Below are positions 24,496 to 32,932 of a DNA stretch of 36,923 nucleotides, piece after piece. Position numbers and translations under genes: made by a program. Position 1 is the first letter of the stretch; the number at the start of each line of letters is the position of its first letter. This DNA is from an uncultured beta proteobacterium (GTDB lineage Bacteria > Pseudomonadota > Gammaproteobacteria > Burkholderiales > Burkholderiaceae_C). The notes below the pieces were generated by a model that was not told where the DNA came from, made no database searches, and saw only the letters and a list, made by a program, of their open reading frames with translations. The stretch is taken from contig CAIQOO010000087.1 of NCBI GenBank assembly GCA_903873485.1, positions 1-36,923 on the forward strand, given 5' to 3'.

Positions 24496-25339
24496 GCTGA
24501 CGGCTCCAATCCATCACGATGCGGTGCAGTTGGGCCACGCCATCGGTCAAGGCGGCCGGGCCGGGCTGCAAAATATCGGCCGACTTGATCTCGAACAACT
24601 GGCCGTATCTGACCGCATTGACCGCTTCCCAGCCGGCGCGGGCGGTCACTTTCTCCGGGCGAAATTTTTTGCCGCACCAGGATCCAATGATGATGTCCGG
24701 GTTGCGCCGCACAATCTCGGCGCCATCGGCAATGATGCGGTTTTTGCCGAGCGACTGGGCCGCCAGCTCAGGAAAGCAATCATCGCCCCCGGCGATGCCG
24801 ATCAGCTCCGACACCCACTGAATCGCGCTGATGTGCGGCGTGTCCCATTCTTCAAAATAAACCCGGGGGCGACGCGGCAAGGCGGCTGATGCGGTGGACA
24901 TCGCGCTCAGATGCTGCCGCATGCCAGCCATCAGGGCCAGCCCCGGTTCGGCCTGGCCAACCATTGCCGCCACCTGGTACAGCATGGAAAAAATCTCGGC
25001 TACGCTGCGCTGGTTGAAGATGGTGACCTGCACGCCGTGGCGAATCAGCGTGGCGGCAATGTCTGCCTGCATGTCGGAAAATCCGAACACGCAGTCAGGC
25101 TTGAGCGCCAGGATTTTGTCCACCTTGGCACTGGTAAAGGCGCTGACGCGGGGTTTTTCCTCGCGCGCCCGGCGTGGCCGCACGGTATAGCCGGAAATAC
25201 CCGCAATCCGGTGCGCTTGCCCAAGCAGGTAAAGCCACTCGGTGGTTTCCTCGGTCATGCAGACGATGCGCTGCGGGCCTAAGCAGGCGCCATCGGCCGC
25301 AGCTTGCAAAGCCGCATCGGGCAAGGCGGGCAGGGTCAT
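24488..25339 (-). CDS. BtuF-like cobalamin-binding protein without signal peptide
   Basis: A 283-residue class III substrate-binding-fold protein. It contains RIVCMTEETTEWLYLLGQAHRI, VDKILALKPDCVFGFSD, FNQRSVAEIFSML and ADGAEIVRRNPDIIIGSW, resembling BtuF and other siderophore/B12-binding domains. I see no hydrophobic signal sequence, and the N-terminus (MTLPALPDAAL) looks cytoplasmic, so either the true start differs or the protein stays inside the cell. It lies 12 bases after btuB and overlaps cobU by 8 bases, so it belongs to the riboswitch-controlled B12 operon. A role in handling cobinamide or cobalamin is an inference from context. Confidence 0.8.
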   Translation of the reverse strand: MTLPALPDAALQAAADGACLGPQRIVCMTEETTEWLYLLGQAHRIAGISGYTVRPRRAREEKPRVSAFTSAKVDKILALKPDCVFGFSDMQADIAATLIRHGVQVTIFNQRSVAEIFSMLYQVAAMVGQAEPGLALMAGMRQHLSAMSTASAALPRRPRVYFEEWDTPHISAIQWVSELIGIAGGDDCFPELAAQSLGKNRIIADGAEIVRRNPDIIIGSWCGKKFRPEKVTARAGWEAVNAVRYGQLFEIKSADILQPGPAALTDGVAQLHRIVMDWSRQHG

Positions 25340-25351
25340 GGCAGCCGGTGC

Positions 25352-27226
25352 CTATTGCTGCTTCCAGACGATGCCCAGATAGGCGGCGCGTCCCGGCTGG
25401 TTATAGCCATAAGCGGTCTGGTAGTCGCGGTCAAACAGGTTGTCGATGCGGGCGGTCAGCGTCAGCGCGGGGCTAATGGCGTAGCGTGCCGTCAGGTTGG
25501 CCACGGTGTAGGCACCCAGTGCCGGACGACTTGGCAAATCGGGCCGCTCGCCGGTGTAGCGCAGATCGCCACCCAAAGTCCAGGCCCCCCAGGGCCGCGA
25601 TGCGCCAACCGAGGCCATGGTTTTGGCCCGGCGAATCAGTTGTTCACCGGTGCTCTGGTTGACCGGGTCTTGTTGCGTCAGGCTGGCGCGCAGGTCGGCG
25701 CCGGCCAGCTTGCCGCTGTAGCTGACTTCCAGCCCGCGGTTGGACGCATCGCTGACATTGTTGAAGCGGTAGCTGGCCAGGTCATACAGCAGCATGTCTG
25801 ACACGCGGGTTGAAAACAGCGTGGCCCGCAGTACCAAGCCGGTTTGCGCCCATTGCAGGCCAAGCTCATTGGAGCGCGCCGTCTCGGGCTTGAGCAGCGG
25901 GTTGCCGGAAAATGGATCGTACAAATAGCCCAGCGGTGGCAGGTTAAACGCGGTGGATGTGCTGGCCAGCAGTTTCCAGGCCGGTGTCAGGTTAAACCCA
26001 TAGCCCAGGTAGCCGGTGGTTTGGGCATCGAGTCCATCGGCGCTGTCACGGCGCAAATTGGCTTGCAGCGCATGCGCCCCCAAGGTGGCGGACAGGCCGG
26101 CAAACAGGGATGTCACGCGGCGCTCGTGGCTGAGCCGGGAGTCATAGCTGTCTTCGGTGGCAATCGACTGCTGCTGGTTCTCGGCACCCATGCTGGCCAG
26201 CCATGGGCCGAGGGTGATGGCGTGGCTCCAGTTGACGGTGCGGGTCTCGGTCACCGCCTGACTGTTGTATGGAAAAGCCGTCAGCCGGGCATCGTAGATC
26301 GACTTTTCACGGCCCTGGCTTGCGGTCAGCTCACTGCGCCAGGTCTCGGTGAACTGGTTGTGGCTGTAAGCCGACCAGGTGTCGGTGCTGTTGCGCCCCT
26401 TGAAAACATCGGTGGCACTGCCAAAGCCGCCGCCATCAAAATCAAATTCGCCCTCATTGCCCTGTGCCCGCAAGCCCAGCGTATGACCCTTGCGCCATTC
26501 ATGCGACAGCGCCAGGCTGTAATTGGTGTTGCGATAGCCATCTGCATCCGGGTTTTCATTGGGGTATTGCGCCGTGTTCATGGACGAAAAACCGTCAGTG
26601 CGGTGCTGTCCGGCACCCAGGGCAAACCGGGTGTCGCCGACCTGACCGCTGATGCCTGCGCTAGCGCGCTTGCTGCCATGCGAGCCTGCCTCCAGTTGGG
26701 CAAAGCCGGCCGGTTTGCCGCTGCCCTGGCGGGTGAACACCTGAATTACCCCGCCAATGGCGCCGCTGCCGTAAATCGCCGACACATTGCCACGCACCAC
26801 CTCGACGCGTTCGACCTGATCGAGCATGATGTGCTCCAGGCTGATGGCACCGGTGCTGTCTTGCCGGGTCAGCGGGATGCCATCGATCAGCACCAGCACC
26901 CCGAGCGAAGCACTGCCGCGCAAAAACAAGCTCGAAGCGGTGCCGCGCCCGCCATTCTGGGTGAACTGGAAACCGGCTTCGCTCGACAGCAGTGCGGGCA
27001 AATCGAGTGCCTGCGAGCGCTCGATGACATCGCGCGCAATCACCGTGGTGTGGGGCAGGGCATTGGTCAGAAGTTGCTGCGAGCGGCTGGCCGTCACCAC
27101 CACCTCATTGAGCGTGCCCGCAGGCAAGCTCTGCGCCAGCACCGGGCCAGCGGCAAAAACCGCTACAACAGACGCGCCAAAGCGCACGGGAGCGCAACCG
27201 CGCCGGGGGGGAACAATCGTTTTCAT
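25352..27226 (-). CDS. btuB: TonB-dependent vitamin B12 outer-membrane receptor
   Basis: BtuB imports cobalamin across the outer membrane using TonB energy. The signal peptide runs to about residue 31 (VVAVFAAGPVLAQ). The TonB box is NEVVVTAS at residues 40-47. The plug domain includes LFLRGSASLGVLVLIDGIPL and VERVEVVRGNVSAIYGSGAIGGVI. The barrel ends with the usual aromatic-rich strand (AAYLGIVWKQQ). At 624 residues it is full length. It is the first gene of the operon, 20 bases downstream of the terminator hairpin at 27247-27276, and so the primary target of the cobalamin riboswitch. Confidence 0.95.
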   Translation of the reverse strand: MKTIVPPRRGCAPVRFGASVVAVFAAGPVLAQSLPAGTLNEVVVTASRSQQLLTNALPHTTVIARDVIERSQALDLPALLSSEAGFQFTQNGGRGTASSLFLRGSASLGVLVLIDGIPLTRQDSTGAISLEHIMLDQVERVEVVRGNVSAIYGSGAIGGVIQVFTRQGSGKPAGFAQLEAGSHGSKRASAGISGQVGDTRFALGAGQHRTDGFSSMNTAQYPNENPDADGYRNTNYSLALSHEWRKGHTLGLRAQGNEGEFDFDGGGFGSATDVFKGRNSTDTWSAYSHNQFTETWRSELTASQGREKSIYDARLTAFPYNSQAVTETRTVNWSHAITLGPWLASMGAENQQQSIATEDSYDSRLSHERRVTSLFAGLSATLGAHALQANLRRDSADGLDAQTTGYLGYGFNLTPAWKLLASTSTAFNLPPLGYLYDPFSGNPLLKPETARSNELGLQWAQTGLVLRATLFSTRVSDMLLYDLASYRFNNVSDASNRGLEVSYSGKLAGADLRASLTQQDPVNQSTGEQLIRRAKTMASVGASRPWGAWTLGGDLRYTGERPDLPSRPALGAYTVANLTARYAISPALTLTARIDNLFDRDYQTAYGYNQPGRAAYLGIVWKQQ

Positions 27227-27246
27227 AGTTGAAACAAGGAACCATC

Positions 27247-27276
27247 AAAAAGCCCTCACTGTCGTCCCCGACAGTG
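27247..27276 (-). terminator. Terminator hairpin of the cobalamin riboswitch
   Basis: On the minus strand CACTGTCG and CGACAGTG form a perfect 8-base stem around GGGA, followed by AGGGCTTTTT. It lies between the aptamer and btuB, so it is the probable expression platform: it would stop transcription when cobalamin is bound. Confidence 0.7.
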
Positions 27277-27309
27277 CTTGAGCGTCACGGCTTCACGCTT
27301 TGCGGCGTG

Positions 27310-27515
27310 CAACCACCGTGTTGGCCGGTATCCGGGCTGGTGGAGTCAACCCCCATCGCCTTCCCAAGCGCTTGTTCAAAACACTCAGTGGCCGTGATGG
27401 GAGCGGCACCTTGCGGTGCGTCCACTTACCGTTGCGGGGGCAGCGCAGGTTAGGCGGGCTGTGTCAGCCTCTCACCCTCCTGCTTCCCGTTGAACCGCAG
27501 CGTGTGAACCACGCC
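27310..27515 (-). promoter_or_regulatory. Cobalamin (AdoCbl) riboswitch
   Basis: The B12 box AGCCCGGATACCGGCC is complete (27323-27338, minus strand). Upstream of it are GCCACTGAG, TGGGAAGGCGATGGGG and CTGCCCCCGCAACGGTAAG, all conserved core elements of cobalamin riboswitches in the right order. The aptamer should bind adenosylcobalamin or a relative and turn off btuB and the downstream transport/salvage genes. Outer boundaries are approximate. The 27227-27577 gap holds only this element, its terminator and the start of the divergent zap operon. Confidence 0.93.
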
Positions 27516-27563
27516 GCGAGCACCAACGCGCCGGATTTTAACCGCCTCAACTTGCCAAAACCC

Positions 27564-27569
27564 TACAAT
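27564..27569 (+). promoter_or_regulatory. Possible -10 of the zap operon
   Basis: TACAAT ends 8 bases before the ATG at 27578. If used, the transcript would be almost leaderless; no good -35 is seen. Confidence 0.3.
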
Positions 27570-27577
27570 GCAGGGTT

Positions 27578-27841
27578 ATGCCAGACCTGTCTCAAATTGA
27601 CCAAATCACCGAACGTGTCGAGCGCCTGCTGACGCGCTATGACGAACTGACGCGCATCAATGCCGCGCTAAACCAGCAGATTGATGCCCTGAGCCAGGAG
27701 CGCGATTCGCTCAAATCGCGGCTCAACGCAGCCCGGGCGCGGGTCGAAGCATTGCTCGAGCGCCTGCCCGAAGACAGCCTGGCCGGCAGCATCAAGCCGG
27801 CTTTGAAAACCTTGTCAACCGCCACCTTGCAGGACGCCTGA
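27578..27841 (+). CDS. Small coiled-coil protein (TIGR02449/ZapB-like)
   Basis: An 87-residue protein that is almost entirely heptad coiled coil (VERLLTRYDELTRINAALNQ, then QIDALSQERDSLKSRLNAAR), followed by a short alanine/leucine-rich tail. Proteins of this kind are found directly upstream of zapA in many beta- and gammaproteobacteria and are presumed to act with ZapA at the division ring. The stop overlaps the zapA ATG by one base (TGATG). Function is inferred from shape and position. Confidence 0.8.
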   Translation: MPDLSQIDQITERVERLLTRYDELTRINAALNQQIDALSQERDSLKSRLNAARARVEALLERLPEDSLAGSIKPALKTLSTATLQDA

Positions 27842-28167
27842 TGAAGCAGCTTGAAGTCAACATCATGGGCCAGAGTTATCTGCTGAGTTGCCCCGAAGGC
27901 GGGGATGCCCGTCTGCTTGATGCGGCGCAGCGGGTGAATGATGTCATGTGCAGCATCAGAGACAGCGGCAAGGTGCGTGCGCGTGACCGGATTGCCGTGC
28001 TGGCTGCCATCAACCTGGCCTTTGACGAGCGGGCGCAAGCGGCGGATCAGGCCGCACTGTCTGGCAACAGCACGCCGACTGCGTCTGACAGCGCTGCCGC
28101 GCAGAAACTTGCAGCGCTGCTGACCCGGCTTGACAACGCGCTCAACCGCGACGACCAACTGGTCTGA
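27841..28167 (+). CDS. zapA: Cell division protein ZapA
   Basis: ZapA binds FtsZ and cross-links its filaments at the Z ring. The 108-residue protein starts MKQLEVNIMGQSYLLSCPEG and has the family block DARLLDAAQRVNDVM, then RDRIAVLAAINLAFD. The C-terminal part is the expected dimerising helix (AAQKLAALLTRLDNAL). It is coupled to the coiled-coil gene before it and ends 7 bases from the convergent hslO stop. That leaves no room for the 6S RNA gene that follows zapA in many proteobacteria. Confidence 0.92.
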   Translation: MKQLEVNIMGQSYLLSCPEGGDARLLDAAQRVNDVMCSIRDSGKVRARDRIAVLAAINLAFDERAQAADQAALSGNSTPTASDSAAAQKLAALLTRLDNALNRDDQLV

Positions 28168-28174
28168 ACGACGG

Positions 28175-29158
28175 CTACTGAACCGCGTTGCTGGCCGGCG
28201 GGGTGGCACCGGGCTGGTGAAACATCCGGATCACATCGACTGCGTCATAGCGGTATTGCTGGCCACAAAAATCGCAGCCCACCTCAACTTCGCCGCGCTC
28301 TTGCACAATGGCGTGCGCCTCATCTGCCCCCAGCCCGATCAGCATCTTGCTGACCCGTTCCCGGCTGCAGGTGCATGAAAAATGCGGGCCACGGGTGCCT
28401 TGCAGCGGCTCAAACCGGCGCAGATCCTCTTGCCAGAAGAGGCGATGCAAGATGGCATCGACATCGAGCGTCAGCAGTTCCTCGCGCTGCAGGCTGGCGG
28501 CCAGCAGGGCAATGCGGTTGTAATGCTCATTGATGCCAATTTCGTCCTCATTGGCGGCTTGGGTGCCGGCCAGATTGCCGCTGCCCAACATTGGCAGGCG
28601 CTGAATCAGCAGCCCGGCAGCAAGCTGCGCGTCGGACGCCAGCACCAGCAGGGTATCGAGTTGCTCGCTTCGCAGCATGTAGTGCTGCAATACATCGCTG
28701 ATTTTTTCCAGCTTTTCATGTGCATCGCCAAACAGCGGCACCACGCCCTGGTACGGTTGCTGGCCCGGCTGGCGGTTTTGCGGGTCAAGCGTGATGGCGC
28801 AACGCCCGGCATTGCCCAGATTGACCAGTTGGCTCAGACTGGCATCGTCACGGACCGAGCCATGCACCGTGGCGGTGGCGCGCACGCCAAAATCGGGCTG
28901 CACCTCGACCACCGCCAGCTTGACCGGGCCGTCACCAAAAATTTGCAGCACCAGTGCGCCGTCAAACTTGATGCAAGACTGCATCAGCATCGCCGCCGCC
29001 GTCATTTCGCCCAGCAGGTTTTGCACCGGACGCGGGTAGGCGCCGTGGCTGGTGTTGGCGGCGCGGCGGCGCAACACCTCGGTCCAGGCATCGGTCAAAC
29101 GCACCAGCACACCGCGCACCGGCAGGCCTTCAAACAAGAACTTGTGGATTTCAGACAC
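28175..29158 (-). CDS. hslO: Redox-regulated chaperone Hsp33
   Basis: Hsp33 is a cytoplasmic holdase activated by oxidation and unfolding. The 327-residue protein begins MSEIHKFLFEGLPVRGVLVR. It carries the zinc-binding cysteine pairs CTCSRERV (about residue 267) and CDFCGQQY (about 300), the redox switch. Family blocks GEMTAAAMLMQSCIKFDGAL and YNRIALLAASLQREELL are present, so the protein looks intact. It lies 15 bases after the gamma-carbonic anhydrase gene and probably shares its transcript. Confidence 0.94.
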   Translation of the reverse strand: MSEIHKFLFEGLPVRGVLVRLTDAWTEVLRRRAANTSHGAYPRPVQNLLGEMTAAAMLMQSCIKFDGALVLQIFGDGPVKLAVVEVQPDFGVRATATVHGSVRDDASLSQLVNLGNAGRCAITLDPQNRQPGQQPYQGVVPLFGDAHEKLEKISDVLQHYMLRSEQLDTLLVLASDAQLAAGLLIQRLPMLGSGNLAGTQAANEDEIGINEHYNRIALLAASLQREELLTLDVDAILHRLFWQEDLRRFEPLQGTRGPHFSCTCSRERVSKMLIGLGADEAHAIVQERGEVEVGCDFCGQQYRYDAVDVIRMFHQPGATPPASNAVQ

Positions 29159-29173
29159 GCAGGGTTTGCCGTT

Positions 29174-29698
29174 TCAGGCCAGTTTGTTGAGCGTGGTCTT
29201 GAAGCGCTGTGCATTGGCAACGTAATGGTCGGCACTGCGGCGCAAACCCTGCTGTTGCTCGGGACTGAGTTCACGCACCGCCTTGGCCGGACTGCCAATG
29301 ATCATGCTGCCGTCGGGAAATTCCTTGCCCTCTGTCACCAGCGCACCGGCCCCGACCAGGCAGCCCTTGCCAATCACCGCGCCATTGAGCACCACGGCGC
29401 CAATGCCGATCAGGCTGTCGTCGCCAATCGTGCAGCCATGCAGCATGGCTTTGTGGCCGACCGTCACGCCCGAGCCGATCAAGAGCGGCTTGCCGAGATC
29501 GGCGTGCAACACGCTCAAATCCTGGATGTTGCTGCGATCCCCAATGCGGATGCTGTCGGTGTCGCCGCGAATCACCACGCCAAACCAGATGCCAACCTCG
29601 GCACCCAGCACCACGTCGCCCATTACCTGTGCGCTGTCTGCCACCCAGGCCGAGTCTGCCAGTTGCGGCACCAAGCCGTCGATTTCATAGATTGCCAT
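29174..29698 (-). CDS. Gamma-carbonic anhydrase family protein (YrdA-like)
   Basis: A 174-residue left-handed beta-helix protein with hexapeptide repeats ([20 protein letters not shown], then [20 protein letters not shown]). The three zinc-ligand histidines are present ([14 protein letters not shown]). Such proteins are trimeric; some hydrate carbon dioxide and others, like E. coli YrdA, have no clear physiological role. It heads a two-gene unit with hslO. Confidence 0.9.
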   Translation of the reverse strand: MAIYEIDGLVPQLADSAWVADSAQVMGDVVLGAEVGIWFGVVIRGDTDSIRIGDRSNIQDLSVLHADLGKPLLIGSGVTVGHKAMLHGCTIGDDSLIGIGAVVLNGAVIGKGCLVGAGALVTEGKEFPDGSMIIGSPAKAVRELSPEQQQGLRRSADHYVANAQRFKTTLNKLA

Positions 29699-29756
29699 TG
29701 CTGTCCTTTGTGTTCATTTGCCCTGAATTGTAAGTTTGCACGGGTCGAACCACATG

Positions 29757-29783
29757 CCCTTCGACTGCGCTCAGGGCGAACGG
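29757..29783. repeat. REP half-element
   Basis: CCCTTCGACTGCGCTCAGGG plus CGAACGG, followed by GTTTCA and GGGGTGG as at the methyltransferase copy (12953-12971). It lies in the divergent gap between the carbonic anhydrase gene and the EAL-HDOD gene. Confidence 0.75.
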
Positions 29784-29878
29784 TTTCACGATTTGGGGTG
29801 GCTTCAATCCCATGACAGTTCATGCATTGTGTGGTACACCTTGGCTGATATTTGAACCTTTGGATTTTTTTCAAGCTT

Positions 29879-31144
29879 ATGACGACTCAAACTGAACCAC
29901 CCGGTGCATCTGCCAATTCTGCGGTAGCCTCGCTGGCGATAGCGCGCCAGCCGATTCTGGATCTCAAGCGGGCAGTTTTTGGCTACGAATTGTTTGACCG
30001 CTCGCCGGGCAACTCCGGCTACAACGCAGCCAGTGATGCGGCCCTGCTGTTCAACCTGCTGTCCAATATTGATGCCGAAATCTTGAGCACCCGACACCCG
30101 TTGTTCATCAACTGCACCCACCAGACGCTGGCGGGCGGGCATCTGGAGCTGATCGAGCCAGACCGGGTGGTGCTCGAAATTCCGCCGATGCCGCCAGAGC
30201 AGAGCGACCCCGAAGACATCGACACTTTCATGCAAACCCTTGCCGATGTGCACAAGCGCGGCTTTCGGCTGGCTTTTGACGAAAGCGTGATGACCCCGGC
30301 TTACGCCAACTGGCTGCCGCTGGCATCGTTCATCAAGCTCGACATCACCAAAGTCACCCGGTTACAGATGGCCACCATTGCCCGGCATCTGATGGGCAAT
30401 GCCAAAATCCAGTTGGTGGCCGAAAAGGTCGAAACTGCCGAGCAGTTTGAACAGGTCAAACTGCTCGGCATCAAGCTGTTTCAGGGCTATTGGTTTGCCA
30501 AGCCGGTACTGATCAAGGGCCAGACCATTCGCCCGGCGCAGTCAGCCATCATCGGGCTCCTCAACCTGGTGCGCAAGCAGGCCAGCACGGCAGAAATTGA
30601 AGAAGTCTTCAAGCGTGACCCAACGCTGTCATTCAACCTGCTGCGTTTCATCAATTCGGCGGGTTTTGGCCTGCGCTGCGAAGTCACCTCGTTTCGCCAT
30701 GCGGTGATGCTGTTGGGCCTGAAAAAACTGTTTCGCTGGGCCGCCTTGCTGATGACCACATCGGGCAGCGCCGGCGGCTCGCCAGCGGTTGGGCAAATTG
30801 CGGTGGTGCGCGGTCGCCTGATGGAACTGCTGGCGACCGAGTTGCTGGCGCCCGAAGAGCATGACAACGCTTTTGTGGTGGGTATTTTTTCTTTGCTCGA
30901 CACCATGCTGGGCCTGCCGCTGCACGAGGCGCTGGCCAGCATCTCGCTGCCGCCGTCGGTCACCGACGCCTTGCTGCATGGCAAAGGCGTTCTGGCGCCG
31001 TTCCTGCAACTCACGCTGGCCTGCGAAAACGCCGATGACCAGTTGTTTGCCGAAACCGCCATTGCCTTGCATCTCACTGGCGACCAGGTCAACTGGGCGC
31101 ACCTGCAGGCGCTGGCCTGGGCCGAGAACATCACCTGCACCTGA
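29879..31144 (+). CDS. EAL and HDOD domain signalling protein
   Basis: A 421-residue regulator with an N-terminal EAL-type domain (about 15-205) and a C-terminal HDOD domain (about 215-400). The EAL domain is degenerate. The signature is GYELF rather than EAL, and the expected DDFG is replaced by AFDES. It therefore probably does not cleave cyclic di-GMP and may bind a ligand or partner, as in YuxH/CdgJ-type proteins. The HDOD part has VFKRDPTLSFNLLRFINSAG and SFRHAVMLLGLKKLFRW. I start at ATG 29879; a TTG nine codons upstream is possible. No strong ribosome-binding site is seen. Confidence 0.88.
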   Translation: MTTQTEPPGASANSAVASLAIARQPILDLKRAVFGYELFDRSPGNSGYNAASDAALLFNLLSNIDAEILSTRHPLFINCTHQTLAGGHLELIEPDRVVLEIPPMPPEQSDPEDIDTFMQTLADVHKRGFRLAFDESVMTPAYANWLPLASFIKLDITKVTRLQMATIARHLMGNAKIQLVAEKVETAEQFEQVKLLGIKLFQGYWFAKPVLIKGQTIRPAQSAIIGLLNLVRKQASTAEIEEVFKRDPTLSFNLLRFINSAGFGLRCEVTSFRHAVMLLGLKKLFRWAALLMTTSGSAGGSPAVGQIAVVRGRLMELLATELLAPEEHDNAFVVGIFSLLDTMLGLPLHEALASISLPPSVTDALLHGKGVLAPFLQLTLACENADDQLFAETAIALHLTGDQVNWAHLQALAWAENITCT

Positions 31145-31231
31145 CAGCACCCCCGGCACTTGAGCCTGGCGCACCCGCACCCGCCATGCAAGCGCCCGCC
31201 AGGTTGCAGCATCCCTCACGTTTTATACGTC

Positions 31232-31280
31232 AAAAAGGCTTGCAGCCCTTATCCAGCAAGCGCTGATAGCTATTGTTTTT
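31232..31280. repeat. Dispersed repeat after the AAA/PD-(D/E)XK gene
   Basis: AAAAAGGCTTGCAGCCCTTA then TCCAGCAAGCGCTGATAGCT then ATTG. It provides the stop and last codons of the gene ending at 31270. Confidence 0.75.
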
Positions 31281-32865
31281 GTACTGTATCGACCTCAAAG
31301 CCGACAATGTTGCGGCTGACTTTGCTGAACTCGACACCAATCAGATGGATCGGCTCGCCTCGGGCCTGGTACTTGTCGGCGTAAGCCTTGTCCTTGAGCT
31401 GCTGTAGCGCATGGCCCTTGGGCGCCAGTTCCACCACCTTGAACTCGAACAGAAACACCAAACCGGCAAACAGCACCGCCATGTCGATGCGACCGACGCT
31501 GGTCGGGTCTTCGAGCCGAATGTCCAAACCGAGTGCCGCAAAGTAGCTGTAGAAGATGCTGGCGTAGTGGCCCTCAAAGCCGGCCAGCTCGTTTTTGCGG
31601 TACCAGTCATGGGCAATGCTGGCGTAAAACGCGTGAAAAAATGTCTTCAGGCCAGCAAAATCTGCCGCCTGCAGCAGTTTGTAGAGCTGGCTGATCTGTG
31701 GTCGCGGCCCCCTGTCGCCACCTGCCAGGCTTTGCAGCAGGCTTTTGTTGAGGGCGGACTGCACTTCGAGGTTGGGGTATTTGAGCGTGATCTCCAGCTC
31801 GCCCGGCATTTGCCAGAAGTTGGCGATGGTCAGGTAACCGGTCTGGAACAGCAGTGCTTCGACCGGAATGTTGTCGATCTCGAAGGTCGAAAGCAGCGCC
31901 TCACTGGCCACGATGCAAGACAAGTCGGGCGTGAACTGCTGGCGTTGTTGCAGCAGTTTGATCAAAAAGCTGGGGGTGCCGGACTCGAACCAGTGCGGCA
32001 TGATTTCACCCGAACGAAACAACTTGAGCAGGCCAAACGGGTTATAGACCAGCTCGCCCAGCCAGTTGTAGCCGTTGTACCACTGGCGAATCAGTTCGCG
32101 ATCCAGCCCGGGCAGTTCGGGTGCAAAAACCGTATCCACATCGGTCTGGGTGTAGCCGCAGATGCTGCCGTAGTCGGGGTCGAGCGTGATGTCTTGCAGG
32201 TTGTTGAGGCCAGAAAACAGGCTCACTTTGCTGAATTTGGAGACGCCGGTGAGCATGGCAAAGCGAATATGGGCATCGCTGTCCTTGATCACGCTGTAGA
32301 GGTCTTTCAGCGCCTCGCGGATTTCTGCCGCGATGGCAGGTTGTTCGATGCGATCAAGAATCGGCTTGTCATATTCATCGACCAGGACGATGGCGCGCTG
32401 GCCGGTCTGTTTGGCCACCCGCACAATCAGGTCTTTGAAGCGGCTGCGCCGATCTGGAAACCGGGGTGACAGCGCATACTCGTCTTCCAGCATGGTGAAT
32501 TGCTGATGCAGGCTTTGCCCCAGATCAGCCACCGAGCCCAGCACCCCGCCACCAAAGCTGATGCGGATCACCGGGTATTTTTTCGACCAGTCCCACCGGG
32601 TTTGCGCCGCCAGTCCGTCAAACAGCGCCTGGTTGCCCTCAAACATCTCCTTGAGCGTGTCGAGAAACAGGCTTTTGCCAAAACGCCGGGGGCGCGACAA
32701 AAAGTAATACTTGCCCTGCGCCACCATTTGCAGCGCAAAGCCAGTCTTGTCAACATAGTAATGACCTTCTTCCCGAATTTCTCTAAAGGTCTGGATGCCA
32801 ATCGGCAGCCTGCGCCGCACCAATGCCGGGGCGGGCGCGGGCTGGCTTGGGGTGGTGGAGTTCAT
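31270..32865 (-). CDS. AAA-ATPase-like/PD-(D/E)XK nuclease protein
   Basis: A 531-residue protein of the 'AAA-ATPase-like plus DUF1703' family. The N-terminal NTPase has the start PIGIQTFREIREEGHYYVDK, a P-loop SRPRRFGKSLFLDTLKEMF near residue 58 and Walker B AIVLVDEYDKPILDR near 165. The C-terminal domain has the nuclease-like RIDMAVLFAGLVFLFEFKV near residue 480, with Asp and Glu-x-Lys in place. The family is common in mobile or fast-evolving gene sets, but its role is not known. The last residues (VQKQ) reach into a dispersed repeat. Confidence 0.85.
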   Translation of the reverse strand: MNSTTPSQPAPAPALVRRRLPIGIQTFREIREEGHYYVDKTGFALQMVAQGKYYFLSRPRRFGKSLFLDTLKEMFEGNQALFDGLAAQTRWDWSKKYPVIRISFGGGVLGSVADLGQSLHQQFTMLEDEYALSPRFPDRRSRFKDLIVRVAKQTGQRAIVLVDEYDKPILDRIEQPAIAAEIREALKDLYSVIKDSDAHIRFAMLTGVSKFSKVSLFSGLNNLQDITLDPDYGSICGYTQTDVDTVFAPELPGLDRELIRQWYNGYNWLGELVYNPFGLLKLFRSGEIMPHWFESGTPSFLIKLLQQRQQFTPDLSCIVASEALLSTFEIDNIPVEALLFQTGYLTIANFWQMPGELEITLKYPNLEVQSALNKSLLQSLAGGDRGPRPQISQLYKLLQAADFAGLKTFFHAFYASIAHDWYRKNELAGFEGHYASIFYSYFAALGLDIRLEDPTSVGRIDMAVLFAGLVFLFEFKVVELAPKGHALQQLKDKAYADKYQARGEPIHLIGVEFSKVSRNIVGFEVDTVQKQ

Positions 32866-32932
32866 GCAGCAATTTTAAGTTTGCCACCGGTCAATGCCTT
32901 GAGTCAGGCGGTAGTTTGGGCAGCAGCGTTTG

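Noticed and set aside
28130..28200. 6S RNA gene after zapA
   Set aside because: zapA and hslO end 7 bases apart, so there is no room.
29852..29878. TTG start for the EAL-HDOD protein
   Set aside because: ATG 29879 is in frame nine codons later, and the extra residues (MNLWIFFKL) are not family-like.
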